Origin: Cordilura impudica
Lineage: Eukaryota; Arthropoda; Insecta; Diptera; Scathophagidae
Assembly (NCBI GenBank): GCA_963682025.1
Contig: OY821520.1
Location: 136,408,738 to 136,472,737 of the forward strand
Direction of reading: 5' to 3'
DNA: 64,000 nt
Shown: in pieces, positions 24,286 to 36,321 of the stretch
Position numbering within the stretch: the first letter of the stretch is position 1
How the letters are laid out: each line of letters starts with the position of its first letter
Translations under genes and position numbers: made by a program
Notes under the pieces: generated by a model
Database searches by the model: none
What the model was told of the DNA's origin: nothing
What the model saw: only the letters and a program-made list of their open reading frames with translations

Positions 24286-25059
24286 AACAAGTAAGAAAAT
24301 TATAGTCGGTCTAGACCGACTATATGATACCCTATACCATGCCCTATCTCTTAGGCCCAACTAACTGGACATAGAAAATAAGCAAAAGCCAAATTTGAGT
24401 CTGATTTTTATTAATTTTTTTGGCTGCAGATATGAAAAAGTTCATATCGGATGCTATATCTATATGGGAACTAGGTCCAAAAATGGACCGATCCTGATCA
24501 TGTGTGGTAAAGTCTCTTGTATTTTGCAAAAATATAACAAACAAAATTTGAGAAGAATCAGTGCAATATTTTTGTTTTTTAATAGATTTAAGTGAAGATC
24601 GGGAAGCAGCTCTAGATGGGGTCAAAGGGATCATTTTTGGACTACTCATTAGTGGATGTAATGAACGCATACAAACCCAATTTGAGTAAGATCTATATGA
24701 CAATTTGGATCTTATGGCAATTTATGTCGATTTCATATGGGTAATTTGTATGGGAGATAGGTCTGAACATGGACCGATTCTCACCAATTTCAACAGCGTT
24801 CATCCCATGGCCGATAGAAGCTTACATACCAAATTTCATCAAAATATATTTATATTTGCGACCTGCAGTTTGATTACAAGCTTTACATGGACACACAGAC
24901 GGACGGACGGACGGACGGACGGACATTGTTAAATCAACTCAGAAAGTGATTCTGATTCGATCGGTATAATTAAAGATGGGTCTAGGTCAAATATTCTTGG
25001 TTGTTACAAACAGCAGCACAAAGTCATTATACCCAAACCACATAGTGGTATAGGGTATA
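24286..25059 (+). mobile_element. Family A element (A4), left arm of an inverted pair
   Basis: Full-length copy with a short (GGAC)n core. It shares private changes with A5 (CCATGCCCTATC instead of CCATGCGTTTAGA, AATATAACAAAC, TCTAGATGGGG, GAGTCTGATTTT) that I see in no other copy here, so the two are close relatives in opposite orientation. Confidence 0.92.
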
Positions 25060-25138
25060 AAAAACCTTTTTTTTACCTTTTAACACTTCAATTTTGTACT
25101 AAAATTCAACTACAAATGAAAATGTATGTTAGTTTTTT

Positions 25139-25920
25139 TATACCCTATACCACTATGTGGTTTGGGTATAATGACTTTGTGCTGCTGTTTGTAACAACCA
25201 AAAATATTTGACCTAGACCCATCTTTAATTATACCGATCGAATCAGAATCACTTTCTGAGTTGATTTAACAATGTCCGTCCGTCCGTCCGTCCGTCCGTC
25301 CGTCCGTCTGTGTGTCCATGTAAAGCTTGTAATCAAACTGCAGGTCGCAAATATGAATATATTTCGATGAAATTTGGTATATAAGCTTTTATCGGCCATG
25401 GGATGAACGCTATTGAAATTGGTGAGAATCGGTCCATGTTCAGACCTAGCCCCCATACAAATTACCCATATGAAATCGACATAAATTTCCATAAGATCCA
25501 AATTGTCATATAGATCTTACTCAAATTGGGTTTGTATGCGTTCATTACATCCACTAATGAGTAGTCCAAAAATGATCCCTTTGACCCCATCTAGAGCTGC
25601 TTCCCGATCTTCACTTAAATCTATTAAAAAACAAAAATATTGCACTGATTCTTCTCAAATTTTGTTTGTTATATTTTTGCAAAATACAAGAGACTTTACC
25701 AAACATGATCAGGATCGGTCCATTTTTGGACCTAGTTCCCATATAGATATAGCATCCGATATGAACTTTTTCATATCTGCAGCCAAAAAAATTAATAAAA
25801 ATCAGACTCAAATTTGGCTTTTGCTTATTTTCTATGTCCAGTTAGTTGGGCCTAAGAGATAGGGCATGGTATAGGGTATCATATAGTCGGTCTAGACCGA
25901 CTATAATTTTCTTACTTGTT
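25139..25920 (-). mobile_element. Family A element (A5), right arm of an inverted pair
   Basis: Mirror image of A4 across a 79-bp spacer (25060-25138). The 5' halves (24286-24715 and 25490-25920) differ at about one position; the 3' halves show clearly more differences. Confidence 0.92.
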
Positions 25921-26321
25921 ATGTATTGTCGATCTTGTTTTGTAATAATAATTAGTTATTTATAGTTCGGTTCGAGATCATGTATACATTTTCTAATACT
26001 AGAAAAGATGATACTTTTATGCAATGTAAGAGAAATTTTTGAAAAAATTGAAGACAGCGCTAGATGGAGTAGCTACTTTCGAACAAAGCGACTTGTTCAT
26101 CTTCAGCATCCTTCTGCCTATTGCTTCAACTCATGCTTAATCAACTATTTAACTCAACATTAGAAAGAAAAGAACATGAAAATGTATTTTAAACCCTCCG
26201 TAACTTTTTTTATTTTCGGTCGAGAATTACGTTTAATAGCAAAACTTAAAGGCTAAAGTCTCACCTACCAAACAAAAAAAAAAAACCGCCTATCAAAATT
26301 CCAATCCAATCAAAAGTTATA
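25921..26321. other. Transib right non-coding region
   Basis: No recognisable gene between A5 and the right TIR; AT-rich. Confidence 0.5.
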
Positions 26322-26358
26322 GATTTTTGACCGCCTTCTCGTCAAATGGTCCACTGTG
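26322..26358 (-). repeat. Transib right TIR, RSS-like
   Basis: Read inward on the minus strand: CACAGTG, 21-bp spacer, TCAAAAATC (7 of 9 to the nonamer consensus). Matches the left TIR apart from a few spacer bases and the first nonamer base. Confidence 0.88.
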
Positions 26359-26363
26359 CGGCC

Positions 26364-28454
26364 CCTCAAACCACCTACGGGAGGTCGAAATTTTCCTAGT
26401 GACAAACAATATTGACATATTTTTAATATCCGAAACACACTTCTCTAAGAAGTCATTTTTTAAGATAAGAGACTACGACTTGATAAATGCTAGCCATCAC
26501 AATGAAAGAGCTCACGGAGCTTCAGCAATTTTAATAAAACCAGGTATAAAGTACGAACTAAATGAATCATTACAAGCTGAAACAACCACACAGTAACTGT
26601 ATGTTCAACTTATTGTCCACATCGTCACAATATAAAATGTGAGGACTACCAAAACTTTTTTAACATACTTTGTCCAAGGTTTATAGTGGGTGGAGATTTT
26701 AACGCCAAACACATTTGGTGGGGTTTACGTCTTATTAACCCTAAAGATAGAGAGCTTCATAAGTGTGTCACTATAAAAAACATATCTGTACTCGCAACGG
26801 GTAAACCAACATATTGGTCTACCGATCAAAACAAAACTCCAGATCTAATTGACTTTTCTGTATTTGCGGGAATACCCATTAATCAACTTGGAAAATTCGA
26901 TCTAAGTTAAAACCCCTCACCAGTTATATTATCATACAACACTTCCACTAGACTTACATACAAGAACCAGAAACTTATTACAAACAAAACAGATATGGAG
27001 TCTTTTGCTTATTGGTTAGACAAAAATCTAAATTTAAGTCTGTCTATAACAAATAATTTGGAACTGGATAGCGCTGTGGAACTACTCACTAACTTGGTAC
27101 ATGAAGCTGCTTTTATGTCAAATCCAAAATGTAATTTTTCAGACTTAGAAAACAAAGTTAAACTTTCATCAGAAAAGTTTTGAAAATTTTGAATATCAAA
27201 AAATCTCCCGGATATGATAATATAGACGGGAAAGTTATTAAAAATCTTCCAGAAAAAGCCATTATATTCCTTACAAAGATCTATAACTCAATTTTACAAT
27301 TCAATCACTTTCCATCGCAGTGGAAATGCACTGAGATTATTATTATAAAAAAACCAAATAAGCCAGAAAATGAAATCACTTCATATAGACCAATAAGCCT
27401 TTTAAGTATTTTTTTTAAAACTATTCGAAAAAATATTTTTGCGTCGCTTGTCACCAATTCTAGAAAATCTAAAAATTATTCTCGAACACCAGTTTGGGTT
27501 CAAAAAAAACCACGGTACATAAGAACAATGCCACCGTGCAATAAACGTTATACGAAAATCTTTCGAAGAAAAAAAATACTGCTCTGCAGCTTTCTTATAT
27601 ATACAACAGGCATTTGACAGAGTGTGGCACACTGGTCTGATATCAGAAATAAAAAGACTTCTTCCAGCTACCTTTTATTCCATCATCAAATCTTATTTAG
27701 AGAATAGAATGTGTTACGTAAAAATTCAAGATGAGAAATCTTATATTCTAGATATAAGAGCAGGCGTCCCTCAGGGCAGCGTTCTTAGCCCGGTGTTATA
27801 CACGATCTTTACAGCAGACATGGCAGTTCTGGACCAAGTAAGCGTTTCAACATATGCAGATGACACTGCAATATTAGCTACAGATGAATCCTCTTCCATG
27901 GCTTCCACTTGTGTGCAAAATGAGTTAAATTTGTTAGAATCCTGGCTAAGAAAATGGAAAATTAAAGTAAACGCAGAAAAATCTGTACACGTAACTTTTG
28001 CTCTAAGTAGAGAGATTGTCCTAGCCTTACAATAAATAATATGCAAATCCCTAATAAGGATTGTGTAAAGTACCTTAAAATGCACATGGATCGTCGTCTA
28101 ACATGGAAGCAACACATAAAAGCCAAAAGGCAAGATTTAAACATGAAAAATAGAAAACTTTTCTGGTTACTCGGTCCAAAATCACAACTGAATATAGAAA
28201 ATAAATTAAGACTTTATAAAACAATTTTGAAACCTGTATGGACCTACGGCGTGCAACTCTGGGGAACCGCAAGCAACTCAAACATTGAGATACTTCAACG
28301 ATATCAATCCAAAATCCTAAGACTAATTGTTCAAGCTCCATGGTTTATTACAAACGAAGCAATACATAACGACCTTAAAATTCAAACTGTTGAGGAAGTA
28401 ATAAAAACTTTAAGTGAGAAATATTTGACTAGACTTATTTTTATTTATTTATTT
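26364..28454 (+). pseudogene. Jockey-clade ORF2: endonuclease and reverse transcriptase, multiply broken
   Basis: ORF2 nicks target DNA and reverse-transcribes the element. The start (VLRLATWNSNGP) lies at 19880-19913, before the Transib insertion. After it come endonuclease pieces (FLISETHFSKK near 26425; VGGDFNAKHIWWG near 26685 with the catalytic Asp/Asn; a damaged C-terminal endonuclease part), a deletion near 27180, then RT: a broken N-terminal part, GVPQGSVLSPVLYTIF near 27765 and the catalytic box YADDTA near 27855. A stop and frame change near 28035 leads to the usual C-terminal stretch (VKYLKMHMDRRLTWKQHIK, ILKPVWTYGVQLWGTAS). The end is cut by family A copy A6. At least five lesions. 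Confidence 0.88.
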
Positions 28455-29264
28455 TATTATACCTTATACCACTATGTGGTTTGGGTATAATGACTTTGTG
28501 CTGCTGTTTGTAACAACCAAAAATATTTGACCTACATCCATCTTTAATTATACCGATCGAATCAGAATCACTATCTGATCAGAATCACTATCTGATTCGA
28601 TTTAACGATGTCCGTCCGTCCGTCCGTCTGTGTGTCCATGTAAAGCTTGTAATCAAACTGCAGGTCGCAAATATGAATATATTTTGACGAAATTTTGTAT
28701 TTTTTATCGGCCATGGGATGAACGCTGTTGAAATTGGCGAGAATCGGTCCATGTTCAGACCTAGCCCCCATACAAATGATCCCTATGAAATAAACATATA
28801 TTGCCATAAAATCCAAATTATCACACAAATCTTAGTTAAATTGGGTTTGTATGTATATATTACATCCATTAGTCAGTAGTCCAAAAATGATCCCTATTGG
28901 ACAACTCTTAGTCATAGGCCCCATATAGAGCTGCTTCCCGATCTTCAATTAAATCTATCAAAAAACAAAAATATTGCACTGATTCTTCTCAAATTTTGTT
29001 TGTATATATTTTTGCAAAATACAAGAGACTTTACCAAACATGGTCATGATCGGTCCATTTTTGTGCCTAGTCCCCATATAGATATAGCATCCGATATGAA
29101 CTTTTTCATATATGCAGCCGAAAAAATTCCTAAAAATCCCACTCAAATTTGGTTTATGCTTATTTTCTGTATCCAGTTAGTTGGGCCGGAGAGATAGGTT
29201 TTTAAACGCATGGTATAGGGTATCGTATAGTCGGTCTAGACCGACTATAATTTTCTTACTTGTT
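28455..29264 (-). mobile_element. Family A helentron/DINE-like element (A6)
   Basis: Complete minus-strand copy, somewhat diverged, with short (GTCC)n and a local duplication of ATCAGAATCACTATCTGAT near 28560-28600. It abuts the Jockey-like element on one side and the 3' tail of the CR1-like element on the other. Confidence 0.9.
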
Positions 29265-29547
29265 TTTATTTTTATTTGTTCTTCCCATACAACAAGATTT
29301 ACATCTTTTATATTATAGTATATGAATTTTAAAGAAAAACAAGTAACGGTAAACAAAAAATATTTAAATTAATTGTATAATTATATAAAGTAAATAAAAA
29401 AATAAATCAAATAAAGAACTAAATAAATGAATGAGTTTGACGTAATTTAATATAAAAGAATCAAATGGTACAAATTATGATTAAAAAAAAAAGAGAAAAA
29501 TGGTTGAAATAACGTTGGTATATTAAAAACAATAAGTGACAAACAAT

Positions 29548-31239
29548 TTAAATTTGCATTAAAAAACTAGCAGTTATTTTGTTTTTGAACTGTATTCCGT
29601 TGTTGATTTTCTGTGTTTGATTTGGTAGTAAGTTCCAGAGATAAACGGCATTAAAATAGAACTGCCATTCAAATATTTTACTACGATATCTTATCGGTAC
29701 AAGCTTTCTCCCTCTATTGGATCTTGCAAAGGTTAAGCGGTTGAAAAGGTATGATGGTTCCTTCTGATATATAATTTTATGTAATAGCACTAGCACCTTT
29801 AATTTTAAAATATTATCAAACGACATACCATATAGTCTTGCTGAAAACGAGGTAATACGATCAAGTCTGTTTAATCCATAAACATACCTTATAATACTAT
29901 TGAAGGCCACATTTAGTTTTCTCTTACTAGTTGAGTCACTTAAAGCAAAAATTTCACACCCGTATAATAAAACCGGCATTAGGTAAGATTTTGCAAGTAT
30001 TATTCTTACATTTAATAGAGTGCAAGATTGAGTCGCCCAAAGCGTCCGAAGCTTACCATATGTTCTCCCTACCACAACGTTTACACGAATGTTCCAACTA
30101 AGTGTATCATTAAAAACAATACCCAGATTTTTTGATGAGGACACAAGTTCAATTCTCTGATTGTTGAGAACAATATCAAAATCTAGATTATGACGTAGAG
30201 TTTTCTTGTGCATGATGAGACATTTGGACTTGAGGGGATTCAGACAAAGTCCATTAGCAGTTTCCCAGTTATAAATATTATTTAAATCATCATTAAGTTT
30301 TGCTACGTTTTCTCTGGAAGATATTAGTGGACTGCAAATATATACTTGGACGTCATCGGCGTACATGTGTACTTTACAATACTTTACTTGATCTTGTAAG
30401 TCATTGGCGTACATTGAAAATAAAAGAGGGCCTCGAATTGAGCCTTGCGGAACACCTTTATGTACATGTAGTGGTCTCGAAAATTGGTTATTAAGGAAGA
30501 CTGACTGAACACGGTTTACCAGGTAGGATTCAATAAGTTTCTTTGAACACTCGGAGAAATTAAAAAGCCGGCTAAGTTTTGCTGAAAGTATTGAGTGATC
30601 AACTATGTCGAAAGCTTTAGAATGATCAAGAAGGACTAAAAAGCAAATATTTCCACCATCAATGGCATGACGAATATCATCTGCAACATCTATTAAAGTA
30701 GTTGTACAACTATGATTTTGCCTAAAGCCTGATTGCTTTTGCGATAATAACCCAAATCGTTTTAGGTATTCGTTTATCTGTTTATGCATTATCTTCTCAA
30801 GAGCCTTAGAAAAGAATGGTAGTATTGATATAGGCCCAAACTCAGAGTTTGTCTTAGGCACAGGAATAACCTTTGCATGCTTCCATTGTGTTGGAAACAC
30901 GCTGGTGGTAAGGATCGTATTATATATGTAATTAATATATGGTAAGAGGATAGGAAGGATAATTTTGATAAATTTAGGGTGCATGTTGTCATATCCAATT
31001 GCATTTGATTTTATGGCTAAAAGACAGGTAAGTGCCTCATCATTGCTAACACATTGAAAATCAAATGGACTATCATTATCAGAAATCACTAGGTTATTGA
31101 TTGTATTGTGTGCAGGAGGTTGACATTGAACAGTGGGTAAATTAGTAAAAGCTGAATTAAGTTCATCAGGAGTGAGTTCGCAAGTTTTCCTATTACTAGT
31201 TTTCCTATTAAAATTCCAATTTCCCGAATAGTTTTCCAT
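29548..31239 (-). pseudogene. CR1/L2-group ORF2 reverse transcriptase domain (563-codon open frame)
   Basis: Open over 563 codons. Motif A LDHSKAFDIVDHS has the catalytic Asp at about residue 205, the segment KGVPQGSIRGPLLF is at about 261-274, and the catalytic box MYADDVQVY is at about 292-300. C-terminal thumb-like parts follow (SSKNLGIVFNDTLSW; LMPVLLYGCEIF). Key RT residues are intact, but this is only the C-terminal part of ORF2: the upstream frame (31424-31089) holds the linker (HIKQLIGQRDNAFSRWKKF) in a different frame, with a change near 31200-31250. The polyprotein is therefore broken although the RT frame itself is clean. Confidence 0.85.
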
Positions 31240-32640
31240 TTCCGTTTGGTGTTAATTGCATTTTCAAAACGGTGGCCATAATATTCAGACTTTGATCTAC
31301 GAATTTCACGAGTAACTTCTCTTCTAAGATTTCGATATTCTTCTTTAAGTTGAGGTAACTTAAATTTTTTCCAACGTGAAAACGCATTATCTCTTTGACC
31401 AATCAGTTGTTTAATATGTGGTCTCACGATCTTGTATATGTAAGATCAAATAAGTATGAGGTATTATTCTCAAAAAAGGACAACTGATGGTCAACAGAAG
31501 TCATATGATAAATGGACGCCCAATTTACTAAAGAAATATGTTCTGCCAAAACATTGTAATTGACATTATTAAAGTCACGATATGTAACTGATAGTGTTTC
31601 ATTATTTAAAGTAAAGTCATGTGTCGTGAAAATTAAGTCGTGTTTCGAGGAACATGAGGCCGATAGTTGGTCGTACAACAATACTTTGGTTAAATCGTTA
31701 ACAAAAAAAAAAAATCATGTGAGTCCGATCACAGGGAAGATGTGTAAACATCTAGTAATTAAAAATTTTTTAAAATCAAACAGAAAGCGTCACCTATGTA
31801 TCACTTATAGCAAAAACTGTTTCAGCTAATTCAACAACCCTTTGCTGTAAAACGTTAAAAATATCCCAATATAAACGTATATAAGTGATACATAGATGAC
31901 GCTTTTAAAAAAGTGGCATAAAAAAACAATGTTATATCATAATTTTTTCACCAATACAATCATAAGTCACACAGCGTTATCTGCTTCAGCTCACACCGAT
32001 ATGAGTTACGCTGTTTTTGTGATTGTATTGTGAAATAGAAATTTACCCCCCTGCGCGTATAGATGTTTACACATCAAAAAGGTCAAGTAAAGTACTTGCT
32101 GTTGATGTATAGTGTGTAGGCATCGTGTAGTTTAATGATGTGAGACCAATGGTTTCCATGTTTTCTGAGGCATAAGTGTCACACAGAAGATTACAATTAA
32201 AATCACCTGCAATTAACAAATCCATGTAGGTGACCATCAACCTCTCTAATACTTCCATAAAAGAAGTGATCACAGTATCACGGTGTGGCCTGTATATACA
32301 TCCTATAAGCATTTTGTTATAACCTCTACAAACAAATATTCGATTTCATCAATTACACCACTTTCATTAGATCTGCATTTAAAATTACATTTAATACCTT
32401 CCCTAATATATATTGCAACACCACCAGCATGTGTTTTTTCGATCAGCTCTGAATACAACATAACCATTTAAATTAAACAGACTGTCAGGCGTATCTTTTA
32501 CGAACCAAGTCTCTGACACACAAATAACATCCACAGATGAGTTTTCAAATGTCAATCTGAATTCATCAATTTTTTTTATTTAGGCTCTGAGCATTTATAT
32601 GACACACATTAATACCTTTCCTCTGCTTAGCCAGTATCCG
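31089..32640 (-). pseudogene. CR1/L2-group ORF2 endonuclease domain, split by a MITE
   Basis: Read on the minus strand from about 32620: GINVCHINAQSL (first Asn of the APE fold), VDVICVSETWFV (catalytic Glu), MLIGCIYRPHRD, LLIAGDFNCNLL (Asp/Asn pair, near 32190) and, beyond the MITE, LYDQLSASCSSKHDLIF (expected SDH region is altered). Frame changes lie near 32340-32450 and 31690. It would nick the target site to prime reverse transcription. The MITE at 31739-32075 enters just after DLF. Confidence 0.78.
31739..32075. mobile_element. MITE with GATGTGTAAACATCTA inverted ends, inside the CR1-like element
   Basis: The left end GATGTGTAAACATCTA and the right end TAGATGTTTACACATC are exact complements. 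A second inverted pair lies inside (AAAGCGTCA-CTATGTATCACTTA at about 31786 and TAAGTGATACATAG-TGACGCTTTT at about 31883). 337 bp, no coding. Interrupts the endonuclease frame. Target duplication not resolved. Confidence 0.75.
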
Positions 32641-34837
32641 TACCATGTTTAAAGTGCTTTCTCTGGAACTACCACGACCATGTTAACCCTCTAGCTATTG
32701 CATTACTGGACGACTCAAATGAATTGCATAGACTGAAAAGATGCCACATCTTAGACCTTCCTTTTCGAAATTAAATATTTGTTAACAATCAATTTATTGT
32801 TTGTTTTATCATTATATATTGTTTATATGTAAATACTGTAAGAATATTTAAATCTTGTTAGTTAAATATAAGTTAAATTTATGGTACAAATGTAAATATT
32901 TTAAATTTATTAGTAAATTTAAATTTATTTACTTTTAAGTTTTCTCGTTATAAATACTGTAAATATGTTTGTATATATTTGTTAAACAGAAGACTTTCTG
33001 AACTTATAGTTGTACTTTCTGGAGTACATCTACAAATGTTATTATTAGATTTTCATCAAACTTGCTTATTATCGTATGTATGTAGATAGATTGCAATTTA
33101 AATAAACAAACAGAAGAAAAATTTTATAATTCAGCTTGGATCGTGTCTATAGACCCAGTCCCTGCTGATTTGTTAGCCGTATACAGTTATAGTGTTATAA
33201 CTTAACTTCAGAGAGCTGTAGTGTTTTGCAACTGCAATAGTGAAAGTCATATTCTTTTGTCTTCAGTTTATACATTTTCTTTAACTAATTGTTCGTCAGC
33301 AATATAACTGGATGACTATTTTAGTTTTTGAAAACAATTCAACCAACGCAAGTAGCTAAATAGATTTAACCTTCAACTCTTGACTTCTTTTATTATTCTT
33401 CCATTCTTTTCTTATCATCTTTTGTTCCGTTGAAAACAAATTTATTTTGTTAAAAAATTTATATAAATGTCTTCGTATAAAGGACATAATGCGTAAAGAT
33501 TGATAAAACGTGATTGGCATACTCCATACGAAAAAAAGGTTGCCTAATGTTGCTAAGCATTACCAACAAATACCAATATATTATGCGTGAATATTTGTAG
33601 AACGGTAATTTGTAGCATTTACAACTACTCACTCGTAAATTGAATGTGGGTAACAAAGGAGAATATAAAAAAAAAAAAACAAATAACAGTGCAGAAGGTA
33701 TTCACAGTATTGATAATAATATGATATGTATCGAATTCTCTAGAGGCTAACAAAGAACTAACGTATAAAGTAGTCAGCGCAAGGAAGAAGGATATCAAAA
33801 TTCATTTACTTGAGGAATGTTGAAATGTAGATGTGTCACATATCAATTTTAAGGAAGATCTATTAAGAATTTGAGCAACCCGTTTGAACATGTAGTTCCC
33901 GATTTGTTTCGCCACAATGTATTTGTCAAAACTTTTTTTGTTATCTACAGCAAGATTGGTGTAGTGCTACTACCAGAAGGATACATCTGCCACAATTTGA
34001 GAAAAAAAACAAATCACTTTTAAGCACAGTTCATTGATTTTGCATTTAGTCGCTGTTGGCTGACTGGTAAAAGGCCATTTAAAAATTATAAATCTACTTG
34101 TGGTGATAGGATAAGGTGGTGGTTATTTATTATGAATATTTTTAATACTTTAATAAAAATAGAATATTATTGATTATATTTCCTACATGTTATGAAAGCA
34201 ATTTCACTCCAAGTTAAATATGATTTTGCTACCAAAAAAGGATTACAATACCTAGTTAGAAAATATATGAAAAACTTTGAAAAATTCATTTATTTTCGGT
34301 ATAAGTATTATCTTTTTTTTTTAAAGACAATGGTTCATTTTGGGGTTTCATTCCTTTTTCCTGGACTTAAAATAGAAAACATATTCAACAACTTTTAGAG
34401 TGAAGGCCTTGGGGATTACATTTTATCTACAGAACTTTTTATTTAAATATCTTCTTTAAAGCCAACATACAAAATCCTAGTTAACCATAACGATGATTCT
34501 ACTAAATTTTTATTATGTTACTTAAATTTCCCTTTAAGGCTTTTCTAATGTATATGGGAAAATTTTACGTGATATATAAGTATATATTAATACAGGCAGT
34601 AACCATTAAACGCATAAGTTCAATTTTCGTGCTATTTGAGGATTCATTCTAATTATAGTTTTAATGCTTTTCGAAAATATTTATGTCAAGAATAGAAATA
34701 AATTATGCAGTATGAGATAGGACCTCAAAAAATTACTTGTTCAGAAATTTAAGATGAATATTATTTGTTTAAATATATCTAAAAAGCAAAGGCCGAAAGA
34801 ATATTATTCCCTTAAATGGTGCTGTACCAACAATACT
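32641..34837. other. AT-rich spacer, no gene recognised
   Basis: The part next to the CR1-like element (32641-33160) may be its 5' UTR. The rest has only short, low-complexity frames. No inverted ends found. Confidence 0.4.
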
Positions 34838-35045
34838 TCACCATTTCCAATTCAAATTGAGAAAATTCCATTTCGAATTGAGAGTTTCCATTTACAATTG
34901 AGAAAATTCCAAATGAAATTCAGTGTTTTCGATTCAAATTGGGAAAATTGAAATTGAAATTGTGATTTTCTTTTTGAAATTCAGAAAATTTCAATTGAAA
35001 TTGAGAATTTTTCATTTGTAATTGAAAAAATTACACATAAAATTA
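34838..35045. repeat. Degenerate minisatellite of AATTGAGAAAATTCCATTT-like units
   Basis: Roughly 25-35-bp units alternate AATTGAGAAAATTCC and ATTTGAAATT-type blocks, each varied. A related array lies in inverted orientation at 42990-43325. Confidence 0.65.
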
Positions 35046-35088
35046 AGAAAATAACAAACGTTTTTTTATAATAATTCTTTGTTCATAA

Positions 35089-35340
35089 TATCTGTGGTCA
35101 CAAGCATTAACCGCCTAAGTCGAAAATCATGCTTTCGAGAAAAATAACTTTTTATAAAAATATAATGGGGCTTCACTACGACTTAGGTCAGCATGTTTTC
35201 ATTAATAACTTTTTAATAAACAGTGGTAGAGAAATGGGAATTTCACGTGAATATAAAGCTTTTTATTATAATATGATAGCATACATAACTCAAATCATGC
35301 TTAAGTCGACTTAGGCAGTTATCGCTTGTAACCACAGATA
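35089..35340. mobile_element. MITE with TCTGTGGT inverted ends and TA flanks
   Basis: The left arm TCTGTGGTCACAAGCATTAA continues through CCGCCTAAGTCGA; the right arm is its complement with about four mismatches over 34 bp. TA stands at both outer edges (35089-35090 and 35339-35340), which fits a TA target duplication as in Tc1/mariner-type MITEs. Confidence 0.72.
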
Positions 35341-35534
35341 TGTTTTTAATACAATACGTAGTGCTTCACTTGGACATTATTGAGGCGAGTTGGCAAAAAA
35401 CACATTTTCAAACATGTTAAAATTAAAAACAAAAAAAACGATAATTGCAAATAATAATATATGTGTTTATAACAATGAGATCATTTTACAATAGAAGCAT
35501 TTCTAAATTTTGTAGTAAATATTTTTTTAATTTC

Positions 35535-36295
35535 TTTTTCTAATTCAAAGTCTGTCATTGTTCTTTAAATTTTCTGAAAGATTATTATATACCAAACTGC
35601 CCACTCGTTGCTTTGTTGATTCCAATCGACATCGCGCTACTCTAAGATTCATGGCATTCCTAGTATTAAATGCCATTTGATTCCTTCAAAATGAAATAGT
35701 ATGATGACCAATGGTGTTTAGGGATTTGAAGACATAAAGTAAAAGCTGCATTTTATACAACCCATATACAGGACGGACTCTTTAAGATACGTCGTTATAT
35801 AAAGATAATGTCGCATATGTTAGCGGTAGATCAAAAACAGTTTTGAGCGCCTTGTTTTGAGACCTTTGCAGTGACTTCCACTCATTACTTCTATTCCAAC
35901 TATATATAATAGCCAAATAATTTAAATGACTGTGAACTAAAGCTTGGTATACCATTATTTTTGTTTCCGTGTTAAATTTATTTTCAAATTTATAAACTAA
36001 CCCAGTAGCAGATATACATTTCGATTTCAAACGTTGGATATGCATTTCCCATGATAAATTACTTTGTAGGACTACACCGAAATATTTTGCTGTACGGGTT
36101 TTATTTATTTCCTTTCCATCTACGAAAATGCTAAGTTTTGACTAATCACCAAATATGGCCTAAATCTAATTAATTTAGTTTTTCCAGCATTTAGAAGCAA
36201 TTTATTTATTCTTACATACTCGGTAATCTTTGCCGCATCATATTCCGTATGCGTTTTTAAAGCAGTTTCGTGCCTGTAAGGATAGTTAGTTTCCC
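35535..36295 (-). pseudogene. Non-LTR retrotransposon RT C-terminal fragment
   Basis: Minus-strand fragment: TAKYFGVVLQSNLSWEMHIQ (the conserved YLG..L..L.W..HI region after the RT core), then an 87-codon open stretch (35782-36045; LVHSHLNYLAIIY, ALKTVFDLPLTY) and a broken tail (YGLYKMQLLLYVFKS; NLRVARCRLES). The catalytic part is missing. The clade is not determined; it differs from the other two non-LTR elements here. Confidence 0.75.
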
Positions 36296-36321
36296 AAAAA
36301 GTTGTAAATTTTTCATATTAA

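Larger units (their letters stand above)
19914..26358 (+). mobile_element. Transib DNA transposon (RAG1-like), complete ends, four nested insertions
   Basis: Both ends carry inverted copies starting CACAGTGGACCAT. The target duplication is CGGCC at 19909-19913 and 26359-26363. Five-bp GC-rich duplications and CAC-initiated ends are established Transib traits. The interior encodes a recognisable Transib transposase (21024-23841). Removing the element restores the frame of the host Jockey ORF2. Inside lie family A fragments A2 (20465-20609), A3 (21460-22286), A4 (24286-25059) and A5 (25139-25920), which account for over a third of its length. Confidence 0.92.
18761..28454 (+). mobile_element. 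Jockey-clade non-LTR retrotransposon, split by a Transib insertion
   Basis: ORF1 (18779 onward) has the Jockey triple zinc knuckle. ORF2 begins near 19879 and is interrupted at 19913 by the Transib element; it resumes at 26364 so that removing 19914-26363 restores the frame (NGP then SNHLREVEIF). The 3' end of ORF2 is cut by family A copy A6 at 28455. Multiple frameshifts and stops show the element was decayed. Confidence 0.88.
29265..32640 (-). mobile_element. CR1/L2-group non-LTR retrotransposon, ORF1 not found
   Basis: Endonuclease and RT on the minus strand, followed by about 280 bp of 3' UTR that ends in a short A/T repeat (AAATAAAAATAAAAA on the minus strand) beside A6. A 337-bp MITE splits the endonuclease. 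No ORF1 is visible upstream. Placement in the CR1/L2/Kiri group rests on the YADDVQ box and LDHSKAFD motif and is not certain. Confidence 0.8.
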
